The position numbers and the translations under genes are program-made. From an uncultured Granulosicoccus sp. (GTDB lineage: Bacteria; Pseudomonadota; Gammaproteobacteria; Granulosicoccales; Granulosicoccaceae): a stretch of DNA of 64,000 bases. The notes below the pieces were generated by a model. The model did not search any database. It had not been told where the DNA came from and worked only from the letters and a program-made list of their open reading frames with translations. Positions 50,840 to 59,699 of this stretch are shown here, piece by piece; the first letter of the stretch is position 1; each line of letters begins with the position of its first letter. Location: contig CALKLO010000005.1 of assembly GCA_937991945.1 (NCBI GenBank), positions 1 through 64,000 of the forward strand, in the 5' to 3' direction.

Positions 50840-51712
50840 ATGACTGCATTCAAACGTCTCGTAATAACCGCTCTTATTGGCTTGTCAGTAACAGCCTGCG
50901 CAACCGGCAAACCAACGGGACCTGTCTATGACCCATTCGAAAATACGAATAGAAAAATATACAGTTTTAATACAGCACTCGACAATGCAGTTTTAAAACC
51001 TGCCGCAAAAACATATCGGTACATTCTTCCCGATATCGTCGAGATTGGTATTGGTAATTTTTTTAGCAACCTAGACGATATCAATGTCATCGCCAATGAC
51101 TTGCTGCAAGGTAAGTTTCGCCAAGCAGGTTTGGACACCGGCCGGTTTTTATACAATACAACAGCTGGCTTATTGGGCTTTATTGACGTCAGCACCAAAG
51201 TCGGATTAGTCAAACATAATGAATCCTTTGGGCAAACCTTAGGCGTTTGGGGGGTTGGCGAAGGGCCGTTCCTCATGTTGCCTTTATTCGGACCGGCCAA
51301 CGCTAGATCCACCGTTGGCATGGTCGTTGAAAACGCCACGACCAACGTCCCTAACCTTGTTGTAGACGATGACCCAACGCGCTATGGGATAACGGCTCTG
51401 AATGTCATCGCACTGCGCGCACGACTATTGTCCGCTGGCAACCTCCTCAACAGCGCAGCCCTTGACCCCTACCTCCTGTTTCGCGATTTCTGGGTTCAGC
51501 AGCACCGTCGCGCCACCGTAGATGGCAAAGTGCCCGTGGCCATTGGGGAACAATCTTCCGGCGATGAGCTAGATGAGCTAGATGAGCTGGACGAGCTGGA
51601 CGAGCTGGACGAGCTGGACGAGCTGGACGAGCTGGACGAGCTGGACGAGCTGGACGAGCTGGACGAGCTGGACGAGCTGGACGAGCTGGACGAGCTGGAC
51701 AGCTTGAACTAA
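50840..51712 (+). CDS. mlaA: MlaA (VacJ), outer-membrane lipoprotein, with an acidic tandem-repeat tail
   Basis: A 290-residue lipoprotein that removes misplaced phospholipids from the outer leaflet and passes them to MlaC. The ATG at 50840 gives a 19-residue signal with lipobox SVTAC; an upstream GTG/ATG extension is unlikely. The VacJ core is intact: YDPFENTNRKIYSFN, NDLLQGKFRQAGLDTGRF, GLLGFIDVS, FGQTLGVWGVGEGPF, LPLFGPANARSTVG. After residue about 240 comes the unusual tail, 15 copies of Asp-Glu-Leu, then DSLN. The tail is encoded by a 9-bp tandem repeat. The gene is divergent from mlaFEDCB, uniting all six mla genes at one locus. Confidence 0.94.
   Translation: MTAFKRLVITALIGLSVTACATGKPTGPVYDPFENTNRKIYSFNTALDNAVLKPAAKTYRYILPDIVEIGIGNFFSNLDDINVIANDLLQGKFRQAGLDTGRFLYNTTAGLLGFIDVSTKVGLVKHNESFGQTLGVWGVGEGPFLMLPLFGPANARSTVGMVVENATTNVPNLVVDDDPTRYGITALNVIALRARLLSAGNLLNSAALDPYLLFRDFWVQQHRRATVDGKVPVAIGEQSSGDELDELDELDELDELDELDELDELDELDELDELDELDELDELDELDSLN
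51563..51697 (+). repeat. Fifteen-copy 9-bp tandem repeat inside mlaA
   Basis: The array encodes (Asp-Glu-Leu)15. Units 1-2 are GATGAGCTA, unit 3 is GATGAGCTG and units 4-15 are identical GACGAGCTG. A decayed unit (GAC AGC TTG) follows. Because the unit is 9 bp, copy-number slippage would change tail length without shifting the frame. Confidence 0.97.
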
Positions 51713-51797
51713 CCGTCTCGTTTGTCCAGTCGCAAAGCAGCGATTTTCGCTTACACCGCCACAATCCTCTGGGCGCGACTATCATAGAGTCAATCGT

Positions 51798-52820
51798 TTG
51801 GTGCCTACTCTTAGATATTTAGTGCAAAGCAAATCCAAAAGCAGTTCTGAAAACACCACAGAGTCAATAGTGAAGCTGGGGCGTTCTGTCATTCAAATTG
51901 AGTCTCAGGCCATTGCGGCTCTGGAGGAGCGTATCGACAAGCATTTTGTCGACGCCTGCCAACTGCTACTGAGCTGTAAGGGCAGAATCGTTGTGTGTGG
52001 CATTGGCAAATCTGGCCATATCGGCGCTAAGCTGGCCGCCACCTTCGCCAGCACTGGCAGCCCTGCTTTCTTCGTGCATGCGGCTGAAGCCAGTCATGGC
52101 GATCTTGGGATGTTTAAATCTGACGATGTCGTTATCGCCATCTCATACTCTGGCACGTCAGGAGAACTACTGACACTTGTTCCTGGGATTAAACGACTCG
52201 GCATTCCTCTCATTAGCTTGTGTGGAGAACCCGACTCGCCGCTGGCCAGCGCCTCCGATGTCTGGTTGAGTACGCGTATTGAGCGTGAAGCCTGCCCGTT
52301 AGGGTTAGCACCCACCTCAAGCACCACAGCCTCTTTGGCCCTCGGCGATGCGCTGGCAGTGGCATTGCTCGGCGTCCGAGGCTTTACTGAAGAAGACTTT
52401 GCCCGCTCCCACCCTGGTGGCCGCTTAGGGCGACGACTTCTATTAAACGTCCAAGATGTCATGGTGTCAGCCGAGGCCTCTCCGCGCTGCCTTGAATCTG
52501 CAACATTGGCCGAAGCGCTCATGGAAATTTCATCCAAAGGGTTGGGAATGGTCGCAATCGTCAACCAAACACAAGAACTTCGTGGCATCTTTACCGATGG
52601 CGATTTACGTCGTACGTTTGCCACGGATATCGATATTCGCACGCTAAAAATCGACGCACTCATGACCCGTGAGCCAGCCACGACCACTAAAGAAGCACTG
52701 GCGGTTAACGCGGTGTCTATTATGCAAGAACTCAAAATCACCTCTCTTCCAGTGGTCAACGACAACACGCTCGAAGGCGTCGTCACCATGCACGCCCTTC
52801 TCGCTGCTGGAGTCGTGTAA
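51798..52820 (+). CDS. kdsD: Arabinose-5-phosphate isomerase
   Basis: A protein of up to 340 residues with an SIS domain (CGIGKSGHIGAKLAATFAST, ISYSGTSGEL) followed by two CBS domains from about residue 215. It turns ribulose 5-phosphate into arabinose 5-phosphate for Kdo, the inner sugar of LPS. The start is uncertain: a TTG at 51798, a GTG next to it, and a GTG 24 codons later (51870) that gives the more usual length; I kept the longest frame. The next gene is lptC, five bases later, where kdsC usually lies between. Confidence 0.93.
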   Translation: MVPTLRYLVQSKSKSSSENTTESIVKLGRSVIQIESQAIAALEERIDKHFVDACQLLLSCKGRIVVCGIGKSGHIGAKLAATFASTGSPAFFVHAAEASHGDLGMFKSDDVVIAISYSGTSGELLTLVPGIKRLGIPLISLCGEPDSPLASASDVWLSTRIEREACPLGLAPTSSTTASLALGDALAVALLGVRGFTEEDFARSHPGGRLGRRLLLNVQDVMVSAEASPRCLESATLAEALMEISSKGLGMVAIVNQTQELRGIFTDGDLRRTFATDIDIRTLKIDALMTREPATTTKEALAVNAVSIMQELKITSLPVVNDNTLEGVVTMHALLAAGVV

Positions 52821-52825
52821 GTCTC

Positions 52826-53401
52826 ATGCTGACGCGCATTCTGTCCCGCTACTGGTTTTTGCTGCCTATTTTGGTGCTTGTCGTCATAGCGCTCGATCGC
52901 ATAGAGACTCCAGCCACTGTTGAGATCGAAGAGACCATCAACATGCGCGACACGCGCTCTGACTACTATATGGCCGACTTCAAATCTCGTAAATTCCGTA
53001 GTGATGGCACTCTGGAATACACCATTCAAGGCAATACACTGGCCCATTACCCGCAAAACGATCGCTCTGAAATCATTGCGCCAAAAATGCATCTCAACCG
53101 CTCAGGCGGGACTTGGGACATTAGCTCCTCTAGCGGAAGGTTCGATACAAACCCTGATTTATTCACGCTACGCGGCGACGTCATCATGCACAGACGCCGA
53201 GACGACAGCGAGCTGATCACGATCAAAACCGAAGCCTTGACGGTTGAGACTGAATCCAACCGAGTATCCACCACTGAACCTATTGAAATTGTATCTGCTC
53301 ATTGGGCCTTGAAAGCTATCGGCATGACATCCGCTATCGATGACGGCACGCTATCACTGTTGTCGCAAGTCTCAGCACGCTACGAGGTGCCCCGTGAATA
53401 A
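52826..53401 (+). CDS. lptC: LptC, inner-membrane component of LPS transport
   Basis: A 191-residue bitopic protein with an N-terminal membrane helix (residues 9-23) and a periplasmic beta-jellyroll that takes LPS from LptBFG to LptA. Recognisable blocks are YYMADFKSRKFRSDGTLEY and GTWDISSSSGRFDTNPDL. It lies in the kdsD-lptC-lptA-lptB cluster. Confidence 0.92.
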   Translation: MLTRILSRYWFLLPILVLVVIALDRIETPATVEIEETINMRDTRSDYYMADFKSRKFRSDGTLEYTIQGNTLAHYPQNDRSEIIAPKMHLNRSGGTWDISSSSGRFDTNPDLFTLRGDVIMHRRRDDSELITIKTEALTVETESNRVSTTEPIEIVSAHWALKAIGMTSAIDDGTLSLLSQVSARYEVPRE

Positions 53402-53467
53402 CGCCCAGTTATTGCGCGTTCAACTATTCTTTTCGTCTAACTTGAACTCAACGTCGAGACACTGCCT

Positions 53468-54007
53468 GTGACTACTATCCGACAATCTGTCTATGCCCTT
53501 CTTGTCGTAGGCGCCCTCATTGCTACAGGCTCGGCATACGCCCGAGACGGCGATTTAACACAAGCCATAGATGTCAAAGCTGACAGGTCTGAATTTGACG
53601 AAAAAGCGGGCAAGCAAACCCTATCGGGCAATGTAGAAATCAGCCAAGGCACGATGAAAATCCGCGCCGACAAAATCGCTATCTCTTTAAAAGACAACGC
53701 CCTACACACCATCTCAGGATCGGGAAACCCGATTAGCTTCCAGCAAGAAACCAATGCTGGCGAACTGATGAAAGGCGAAGCTGAGAACATAATTTATGAT
53801 GCAATCGCCGGAACACTGACTCTCAAGGGTGCCGCCACACTGAGTCAGCCGCGCCAGAATCTGGTCAGCGATCTAATCGTTTTTGACGCTCGGACACAAA
53901 AAGTGAACGCTGAAGGCGGGGGCTCAACGGGTCGCGTCAGCATTAAAATCTTGCCACCGGGTGCGGGCGCGGGTGCAGGCACAGCCTCAGGCGAAGCATC
54001 ACAGTGA
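53468..54007 (+). CDS. lptA: LptA, periplasmic LPS bridge protein
   Basis: A 179-residue periplasmic protein. The start is GTG at 53468; a signal peptide ends at YARDG. The OstA-like domain reads [20 protein letters not shown] and [16 protein letters not shown]. The C-terminal 20 residues are Gly/Ala-rich. Its TGA overlaps the GTG of lptB. Confidence 0.94.
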   Translation: MTTIRQSVYALLVVGALIATGSAYARDGDLTQAIDVKADRSEFDEKAGKQTLSGNVEISQGTMKIRADKIAISLKDNALHTISGSGNPISFQQETNAGELMKGEAENIIYDAIAGTLTLKGAATLSQPRQNLVSDLIVFDARTQKVNAEGGGSTGRVSIKILPPGAGAGAGTASGEASQ

Positions 54008-54732
54008 AACGAACACTCGCCGCCACTGACTTACACAAAGCCTACAAAAAACGTCGCATCTTAGAAGGTGTGTCGCTCACCGTGAGTAGCGGGGATGTCG
54101 TCGGCTTACTCGGCCCCAATGGCGCCGGCAAAACCACCTGCTTTTACATGGTTGTCGGCTTAGTCAAACCTGACCAAGGCACTATCACCTTAGATGGCGA
54201 AGACATCACAGGCCACCCAATGCATGTACGTGCACGCCAAGGTGTGGGTTATTTACCGCAGGAAGCCTCCGTTTTCAGACAACTTACCGTTAGTCAGAAC
54301 ATCATGGCCATCTTGGAGACGCTTAAAGGGCTAAGCAAGGCCGATCAACGTGATCGACTCGAGTCTCTCCTAGAGGAACTGCAGATAACCCATATCAGAG
54401 ACAGTTTGGGCATAAGCCTGTCTGGCGGGGAGCGGCGGCGCGTAGAGATAGCTCGGGCACTGGCTGCAGACCCCGGATTCATCTTGCTTGATGAGCCTTT
54501 TGCGGGGGTCGATCCAATCTCGATTCTGGACATTCAACGCATCATCACACACCTCAAAGAACGCAACATTGGGGTGTTAATTACGGACCACAACGTACGT
54601 GAAACCCTCGGAATCTGTGACAGGGCCTATATTCTTAGTAATGGGAAATTAATTGCTGAAGGAACGCCTGCTGACGTGCTTGCCAACGAGGAAGTCAAAG
54701 CGGTCTACCTAGGCGACAACTTCAAAATTTAG
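54004..54732 (+). CDS. lptB: LptB, ATPase of the LPS exporter
   Basis: A 242-residue ABC ATPase of the LptB2FGC complex. Walker A is [13 protein letters not shown], the signature is [16 protein letters not shown] and Walker B is [13 protein letters not shown]. The GTG start overlaps lptA as GTGA. LptF and LptG are not in the window, as is common. Confidence 0.97.
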   Translation: MKRTLAATDLHKAYKKRRILEGVSLTVSSGDVVGLLGPNGAGKTTCFYMVVGLVKPDQGTITLDGEDITGHPMHVRARQGVGYLPQEASVFRQLTVSQNIMAILETLKGLSKADQRDRLESLLEELQITHIRDSLGISLSGGERRRVEIARALAADPGFILLDEPFAGVDPISILDIQRIITHLKERNIGVLITDHNVRETLGICDRAYILSNGKLIAEGTPADVLANEEVKAVYLGDNFKI

Positions 54733-54949
54733 GTTTCGCAACAGAACCAGTTAGTTAATCCAGACACTCGTACTGAAATTGGGTATGCCAACGGCCGCCA
54801 TACAAGCAATGGTTAGATCGGAAAATGCTTTTCTTACACGTTTGTAATATAAAAATAATGGGCCATACTCGATTACGGCGGGAAATTTGCGAAGTAGACA
54901 TTTTTAACTGTTACTTCCTTCGCCCGGACAGGTTCACTGGACACGCATA

Positions 54950-56482
54950 ATGAAACAGTCACTTCAAGTAAAGATGGGCCAATCGCTGGCCATGACTCCT
55001 CAGCTACAGCAAGCTATAAAATTGCTGCAGCTGTCCACGTTAGAGTTGCAAACAGAGATCCAAACGGCTCTGGAAAGTAACCCAATGCTGGAGATGCAGG
55101 ACGAAGAAGGGGCCGAACCCCGTGAAGCCGATTTAGCTAACGAATCCCGTGAAACCCGTGAAGCCAATCAAGAAGCCGAGACCGCTGCTGCTGAGCAAAG
55201 CAAGACAGCCTCTGAAGTTGAGCTTCCTGGTGAAAATTCAACGCCTGCTGACGATGTCATGCCGGAAGACCTGCCCGTGGACAGCGCATGGGACGATATC
55301 TACGACTCAGCCACTCCCAGCAGCTCTGGTAGCGGTAGCGATGGCGAATCTCGAGACTTTACCGAATTCCACAATGCAGGCATTGCCAGCATTCAAGACC
55401 ACCTGAATGAGCAAATCCGTTTTGCCCCGCTCACCGAGCGCGATCAGGAGATCGCAGAGACCATCATCGATGCAATCGACAACAACGGCTACCTACTAGA
55501 CGACGTTGATGTGTTACTCGAAGGCTTGAATCGCGATGTGGCAGACCCTGACGCGATGTTCGTACTCGACGAGTTCGAGACAGTGCTTCATCTGGTACAA
55601 CATTTGGACCCAGCAGGTTGTGGCGCTCGTGACGCCAGCGAATGCATGAATATTCAGCTAAGTCAGCTACCTGCGTCTGAACTTGTGACGACCGCCATGG
55701 GCATTGTCGACAAGCACTTGGACTTACTCGCAGCGCATGACTTCGCTCGACTGCGTCGATTATTCAAAATCAACGAAGAATTCCTGCAAGAGGCCATTGC
55801 CCTGATCCGCAGCCTCAACCCTCGCCCAGGTCGTCAATTAGTGAACGATCATGACGAATATATCGTCCCAGACGTCTTCGTAAAGAAAGTCAAAGGTGTT
55901 TGGCGAGTCGAGTTGAACCCGGATATTGCTCCAAAGCTTGGAATCAACGCCTTGTACGCCGGCATGGTCAAACGTGCTGATAAGAGCGACGACAACAATT
56001 TCATGCGAAATCACCTGCAAGAAGCTCGGTGGTTCATTAAAAGTTTGCAATCACGCAACGAGACACTGTTACGCGTGGCTACGGCCATTGTCGAGCGTCA
56101 ACGTAGCTTTTTAGAGTATGGCGATGAGGCGATGAAGCCTCTGGTTTTACGCGATATTGCCGAGCAACTCAGTTTGCACGAATCGACTATTTCGAGGGTC
56201 ACAACGCACAAATACATCCATACACCGCGCGGTATCTTCGAATTTAAGTACTTTTTCTCTAGTCACGTCTCTACCGCAAACGGTGGTGAATGTTCCGCAA
56301 CTGCGATCCGAGCCATGATTCGAAAGTTCATTGCTGCGGAGGACGCCACGAAACCGTTATCCGACAGTAAAATCGCCAGTACGTTAGTCGCTGAAGGAAT
56401 ACAGGTTGCGCGAAGAACCGTTGCCAAGTATCGTGAGTCTATGGCGATTCCGCCATCGAATGAGCGCAAACGATTGAATTAG
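54950..56482 (+). CDS. rpoN: RpoN, RNA polymerase sigma-54
   Basis: A 510-residue sigma factor. Region I is Gln/Leu-rich (MTPQLQQAIKLLQLSTLELQ), followed by an acidic region II of about 90 residues, a core-binding domain, and the C-terminal RpoN box ARRTVAKYRE that reads the -24 element. It serves sigma-54 promoters such as the one in front of pilA. It lies after lptB as in Pseudomonas and E. coli, with 217 bases between that may hold its own promoter. Confidence 0.97.
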   Translation: MKQSLQVKMGQSLAMTPQLQQAIKLLQLSTLELQTEIQTALESNPMLEMQDEEGAEPREADLANESRETREANQEAETAAAEQSKTASEVELPGENSTPADDVMPEDLPVDSAWDDIYDSATPSSSGSGSDGESRDFTEFHNAGIASIQDHLNEQIRFAPLTERDQEIAETIIDAIDNNGYLLDDVDVLLEGLNRDVADPDAMFVLDEFETVLHLVQHLDPAGCGARDASECMNIQLSQLPASELVTTAMGIVDKHLDLLAAHDFARLRRLFKINEEFLQEAIALIRSLNPRPGRQLVNDHDEYIVPDVFVKKVKGVWRVELNPDIAPKLGINALYAGMVKRADKSDDNNFMRNHLQEARWFIKSLQSRNETLLRVATAIVERQRSFLEYGDEAMKPLVLRDIAEQLSLHESTISRVTTHKYIHTPRGIFEFKYFFSSHVSTANGGECSATAIRAMIRKFIAAEDATKPLSDSKIASTLVAEGIQVARRTVAKYRESMAIPPSNERKRLN

Positions 56483-56611
56483 TTGAATATATGATTAAAT
56501 CGCACCCCAAATACAAGCGTTTCCCGATCCCCCAGCCATTCGCGCTGGAGAAAGCGGAGCCATGGGCGTGCCACTCCCCTCCCACAGGACACGCAATGGT
56601 CCTGGCAAAAA

Positions 56612-56637
56612 GCGAGGGGTTGAAAAAACGCCCTCGC
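56612..56637. other. Inverted repeat upstream of hpf
   Basis: GCGAGGG and CCCTCGC flank 12 A-rich bases, 44 bases before the hpf start. No T-run follows. Possibly a leader stem affecting hpf translation. Confidence 0.35.
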
Positions 56638-56681
56638 ATACCTAGTTGAACACTAATAGCTGAACAAACCAGGAGATGCCC

Positions 56682-57002
56682 ATGAACCTCACAGTAACCG
56701 GTCACCACGTTGACGTAACAAGCTCCATGCGAAACTACGTAACTGGAAAGATGGAACGCCTCCAGCGACACTCTGAAAATCTGTTCGGGGTCCAAGTCAC
56801 ACTCACCGTCGAAAAAATGCGACAAAAAGCCGAGGCAACTATTCAAGTCTCAGGCACTAAATTGCACGCAGCCACGACAGAGCCTGACATGTACGCAGCC
56901 ATTGACCTGCTTACAGACAAATTGGACCGCCAGCTCATACGGCACAAAGAAAAACAAAAAGCCCAGCGCAGATCGCGCGAACCTGTGCTCCTAGACGAGT
57001 AG
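56682..57002 (+). CDS. hpf: Ribosome hibernation promoting factor, short form
   Basis: A 106-residue protein that helps form inactive 100S ribosomes. I chose the ATG at 56682, since AGGAG lies six bases upstream; an ATG two codons earlier overlaps that ribosome site. It has the sigma-54 modulation fold: NLTVTGHHVDVTSSMRNYV and ATIQVSGTKLHAATTEPDMY. It lacks the C-terminal dimerisation domain of long HPF. Its position after rpoN is conserved. Confidence 0.94.
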   Translation: MNLTVTGHHVDVTSSMRNYVTGKMERLQRHSENLFGVQVTLTVEKMRQKAEATIQVSGTKLHAATTEPDMYAAIDLLTDKLDRQLIRHKEKQKAQRRSREPVLLDE

Positions 57003-57070
57003 ATAGCAAAACTTAATACTGGACACTTTTAATCCGGACGACGAGAGCGCACAATAGCGTTATCGCAAAT

Positions 57071-57122
57071 CTCAAAGGCTCTGACAGTCTGTGCTCTTCG
57101 CACAGGTTGCAGGGCCTTTGAG
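57071..57122 (+). other. Compound stem-loop in the ptsN leader
   Basis: An outer 9-bp stem (CTCAAAGGC / GCCTTTGAG) encloses an inner 6-bp hairpin (CTGTGC / GCACAG, loop TCTTC) and further CTG/CAG pairing. It ends 28 bases before the ptsN ATG and has no T-run, so it is more likely a structured leader or processing site than a terminator. Confidence 0.5.
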
Positions 57123-57150
57123 CCGCCAAGAGTTGCAAATCGTTTACGTC

Positions 57151-57756
57151 ATGGATTTATCCGACCTGCTCGAACCTGAGCGAATACGCTGTCATCACAG
57201 CGTGCAAAGTAAAAAGCGAACGCTACAAACTGTTGCCGAACTGCTCGGGGCGTCTCTGCGATCCCAGCATCAAGCAAAGTGCGACCAAGCCGCTGCGCAA
57301 AACACTGATGAAGTGGAAAAAAGTGCGACTAAAAGTGCTTTATCCATCGGCAAAAAGAAAAGCCGAAAAGTCCCCGAAAAAAACGAATCCGACGTAGAAA
57401 CCCTGACCGACATGGCCATTCTCGACGCGTTGATTGGTCGCGAGCGCTTGGGCAGTACAGGCCTGGGACATGGCGTAGGACTCCCACACAGTAGACTCAG
57501 CTGCATTCAAGAGCCTATCGCAGCCTTCGTAACCCTGGACAAGGGTGTCGATTACGAATCGACTGACGGCCAAGCCGTCGATCTGGTGCTAGGGTTACTG
57601 GTTCCAGAAAAGTGCAATGACGAACATCTGAAAATTTTGGCGCAACTAGCTAGACGGTTCAGCGACGAAACACTGCGCGCAGAGCTAAGGGATTTCGCAG
57701 ACCCCGACAAGCTCTACCAGCATCTTCTCTCGCTAGCTCCAGCCAGCAACACCTGA
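57151..57756 (+). CDS. ptsN: PtsN, EIIA-Ntr of the regulatory phosphotransferase system
   Basis: A 201-residue protein from the ATG at 57151 (MDLSDLLEPERIRCHHSVQS); upstream frame opening is not supported. It has the EIIA fold with the phosphorylated histidine at residue 113 in GVGLPHSRLS, and LGLLVPEKCNDEHLKIL near the end. The family is usually 150-165 residues: here about 40 extra Lys/Ser/Glu-rich residues (about 40-83) interrupt the region between the first helix block and ILDALIGRERLGSTG. PtsN regulates potassium uptake and sigma-54-linked processes in other bacteria. Confidence 0.93.
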   Translation: MDLSDLLEPERIRCHHSVQSKKRTLQTVAELLGASLRSQHQAKCDQAAAQNTDEVEKSATKSALSIGKKKSRKVPEKNESDVETLTDMAILDALIGRERLGSTGLGHGVGLPHSRLSCIQEPIAAFVTLDKGVDYESTDGQAVDLVLGLLVPEKCNDEHLKILAQLARRFSDETLRAELRDFADPDKLYQHLLSLAPASNT

Positions 57757-57781
57757 CGCCCATCAAGAGATATAGCTAGCG

Positions 57782-58816
57782 ATGCCTTCACGACCACTCA
57801 CTGTCGGAGAAGCTTTTGACACCTTACAAAGCGACCTAAAGCTCTCATGGGTGGCAGGCCAAGGTTCAGAATCCCGCTTACTCACACGCGATCTAGCCCC
57901 CGAAGAACGTCCTCGCCTGCTAGGTCCTCTAAATTTTAATAGCTCTAATCGAATCCAATTATTAGGCGCCGCTGAAGTACGTTTATTTGGCGAAAGCTCC
58001 GATCTCGACGCCTCTCGCTTTGAATATTCCTTATCCGATACTTGCGACATGATTGTCGTCTCAGATCAGCTTGCACCACCACCCAGTCTTGTGGCGCTAG
58101 CTGAACGCGATCAAATTGCACTGTTGGTAACACCTTTGGAATACGCGCAGCTTCATAACCGTATGCGTTTTCTGCTCGTACAACTGTTAGCAGAGCGAGA
58201 AATTATTCATGGGGTCATGATGGATGTTCACGGTACTGGAGTGCTGATCACCGGTGACGCCAGCGTTGGCAAAAGCGAACTAGCGCTTGAACTCATTAGC
58301 CGTGGACACATTCTGGTCGCTGATGATGCGCCAGAATTTACGCGCATAGCGCCTGGCACCATCGAATGTCGCTGCCCGCCTTTGTTACGTGATTTTCTGG
58401 AAGTACGCGGACTTGGCATACTCAACATTGCATTAATGTACGGGGATGCACATACCCGTTCGCGAAAAATACTACGCTGCATCGTGCACTTAAAACCGAT
58501 AAGCGTTGAAGGTTTCACCGAAGATTTAGCCACCATTGCCGGCGATCGCATCAGTGAACCCTCTGACACTCGAGTCGTTTTAGGTGTCAACGTACCGCGT
58601 CGCACCATACCAGTTGCACCCGGGCGCAACATGGCTGTTTTAGTCGAAGCGGCTATTCGTGATCAAATACTGCGTGCTGGAGGTTACAGTGCCTCTAAAG
58701 ACCTCGTACAAAAACAGGCTGATGCCATGGCCAGTACTGCACAGAATGTGCATGCTATTCAAGGTGTAAGACCCAAATCTGGAGTTGAAACCATTGCAGG
58801 GACGGAGCCTGAGTAA
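57782..58816 (+). CDS. hprK: HPr kinase/phosphorylase
   Basis: A 344-residue bifunctional enzyme that phosphorylates and dephosphorylates the regulatory serine of HPr. Walker A is GDASVGKSELALELI and the HprK signature is LEVRGLGILNI. The N-terminal domain has the usual beta-alpha region. Enteric bacteria and Pseudomonas lack it, but many proteobacteria keep it in a ptsN-hprK-rapZ-ptsH-ptsI cluster as here. The stop abuts the rapZ ATG. Confidence 0.95.
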   Translation: MPSRPLTVGEAFDTLQSDLKLSWVAGQGSESRLLTRDLAPEERPRLLGPLNFNSSNRIQLLGAAEVRLFGESSDLDASRFEYSLSDTCDMIVVSDQLAPPPSLVALAERDQIALLVTPLEYAQLHNRMRFLLVQLLAEREIIHGVMMDVHGTGVLITGDASVGKSELALELISRGHILVADDAPEFTRIAPGTIECRCPPLLRDFLEVRGLGILNIALMYGDAHTRSRKILRCIVHLKPISVEGFTEDLATIAGDRISEPSDTRVVLGVNVPRRTIPVAPGRNMAVLVEAAIRDQILRAGGYSASKDLVQKQADAMASTAQNVHAIQGVRPKSGVETIAGTEPE

Positions 58817-59680
58817 ATGACACGTTTAACGATAGTGACCGGCCTATCCGGTTCTGGCAAAAGCGTCGCCTTGCATACCCTTGAGGACGAAGGCTTTTTT
58901 TGCATCGATAACATCCCAGCAAACTTGCTGTCGGGTCTGATCGATAAGCTTCTTGCCAGTGGGTCTGACCTTTACGCAAACCTTGCCATTGGCGTTGATA
59001 TGCGCAGTGAGCGAGCCTCGGCTGATAACCTACTCGCCCTGCTTCTCTCTTTACGCTCACGCAACGATACGACCGTGGAAGTTCTGTTTCTTGATACCGA
59101 CAGAAACACCTTGGTCAAGCGCTTCTCTGAAACGCGTCGCAAGCATCCTTTGAGCAGTGAAGACTTACCTCTCATCAGCGCTATCGATGCAGAGACTCGC
59201 CTACTTGAGCCTGTAAAAGCGGTAGCCGATCTCGTCGTTGATACCGGGTCTATGAATCTGCACGATTTGCGAGACATCATCCGAACCTATTTGCTCGGCA
59301 AAACTCAAGGCGGTATGGCCCTCATATTTCAGTCCTTCGGGTTTAAGCATGGAGCGCCTGCCAGCACCGATTTCATGTTTGATGTGCGCTGCTTGCCAAA
59401 CCCACATTGGGAGCCTGAACTGCGTGAATTTACCGGCAAGCAACAGCCCATCATCGACTACCTCGGGCAACAACCGGAAGTCGAAAACATGTACAAAGAT
59501 ATTCGAGATTTTGTCACCCGCTGGTTGCCCTCGTTCGATTCCGAAAACCGCGCTTACCTAACCATCTCCATTGGCTGCACTGGCGGCAGACATCGATCAG
59601 TGTATTTAACAGAGCGACTCGTGGCACACTTCAGCAAACATCGTGGCAATGTGTCTAAACGCCACCGCCAACTTTCCTGA
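58817..59680 (+). CDS. rapZ: RapZ, RNase adapter protein
   Basis: A 287-residue P-loop protein. Walker A is TGLSGSGKSVAL, followed by EDEGFFCIDNIPANLL; the C-terminal domain ends IGCTGGRHRSVYLTERL, the part that binds RNA and glucosamine-6-phosphate in E. coli. There RapZ directs RNase E to the GlmZ small RNA, controlling amino-sugar synthesis. A GlmZ homologue is not visible in this window. Confidence 0.95.
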   Translation: MTRLTIVTGLSGSGKSVALHTLEDEGFFCIDNIPANLLSGLIDKLLASGSDLYANLAIGVDMRSERASADNLLALLLSLRSRNDTTVEVLFLDTDRNTLVKRFSETRRKHPLSSEDLPLISAIDAETRLLEPVKAVADLVVDTGSMNLHDLRDIIRTYLLGKTQGGMALIFQSFGFKHGAPASTDFMFDVRCLPNPHWEPELREFTGKQQPIIDYLGQQPEVENMYKDIRDFVTRWLPSFDSENRAYLTISIGCTGGRHRSVYLTERLVAHFSKHRGNVSKRHRQLS

Positions 59681-59699
59681 ACACCGGAACACAAACACC

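Noticed and set aside
51563-51697. Possible CRISPR array
   Set aside because: The units are only 9 bp, contiguous, without spacers, and in frame within a coding gene.
51447-51785. Minus-strand frame coding for an Ala-Arg-Pro repeat protein
   Set aside because: It is the antisense reading of the GACGAGCTG repeat in mlaA; the plus-strand mlaA is an intact known family.
52094-53092. 332-residue minus-strand open frame opposite kdsD and lptC
   Set aside because: It is Ser/Arg-rich without any recognisable domain, and both plus-strand genes beneath it are well-conserved families in an operon.
57091-57150. Twenty-residue N-terminal extension of PtsN
   Set aside because: It would be translated through the stem-loop and does not resemble the family; the ATG at 57151 gives the expected start.
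58228-58632. 134-residue minus-strand open frame in hprK
   Set aside because: Shadow of the conserved hprK coding sequence, Ser/Arg/Pro-rich and without a domain.
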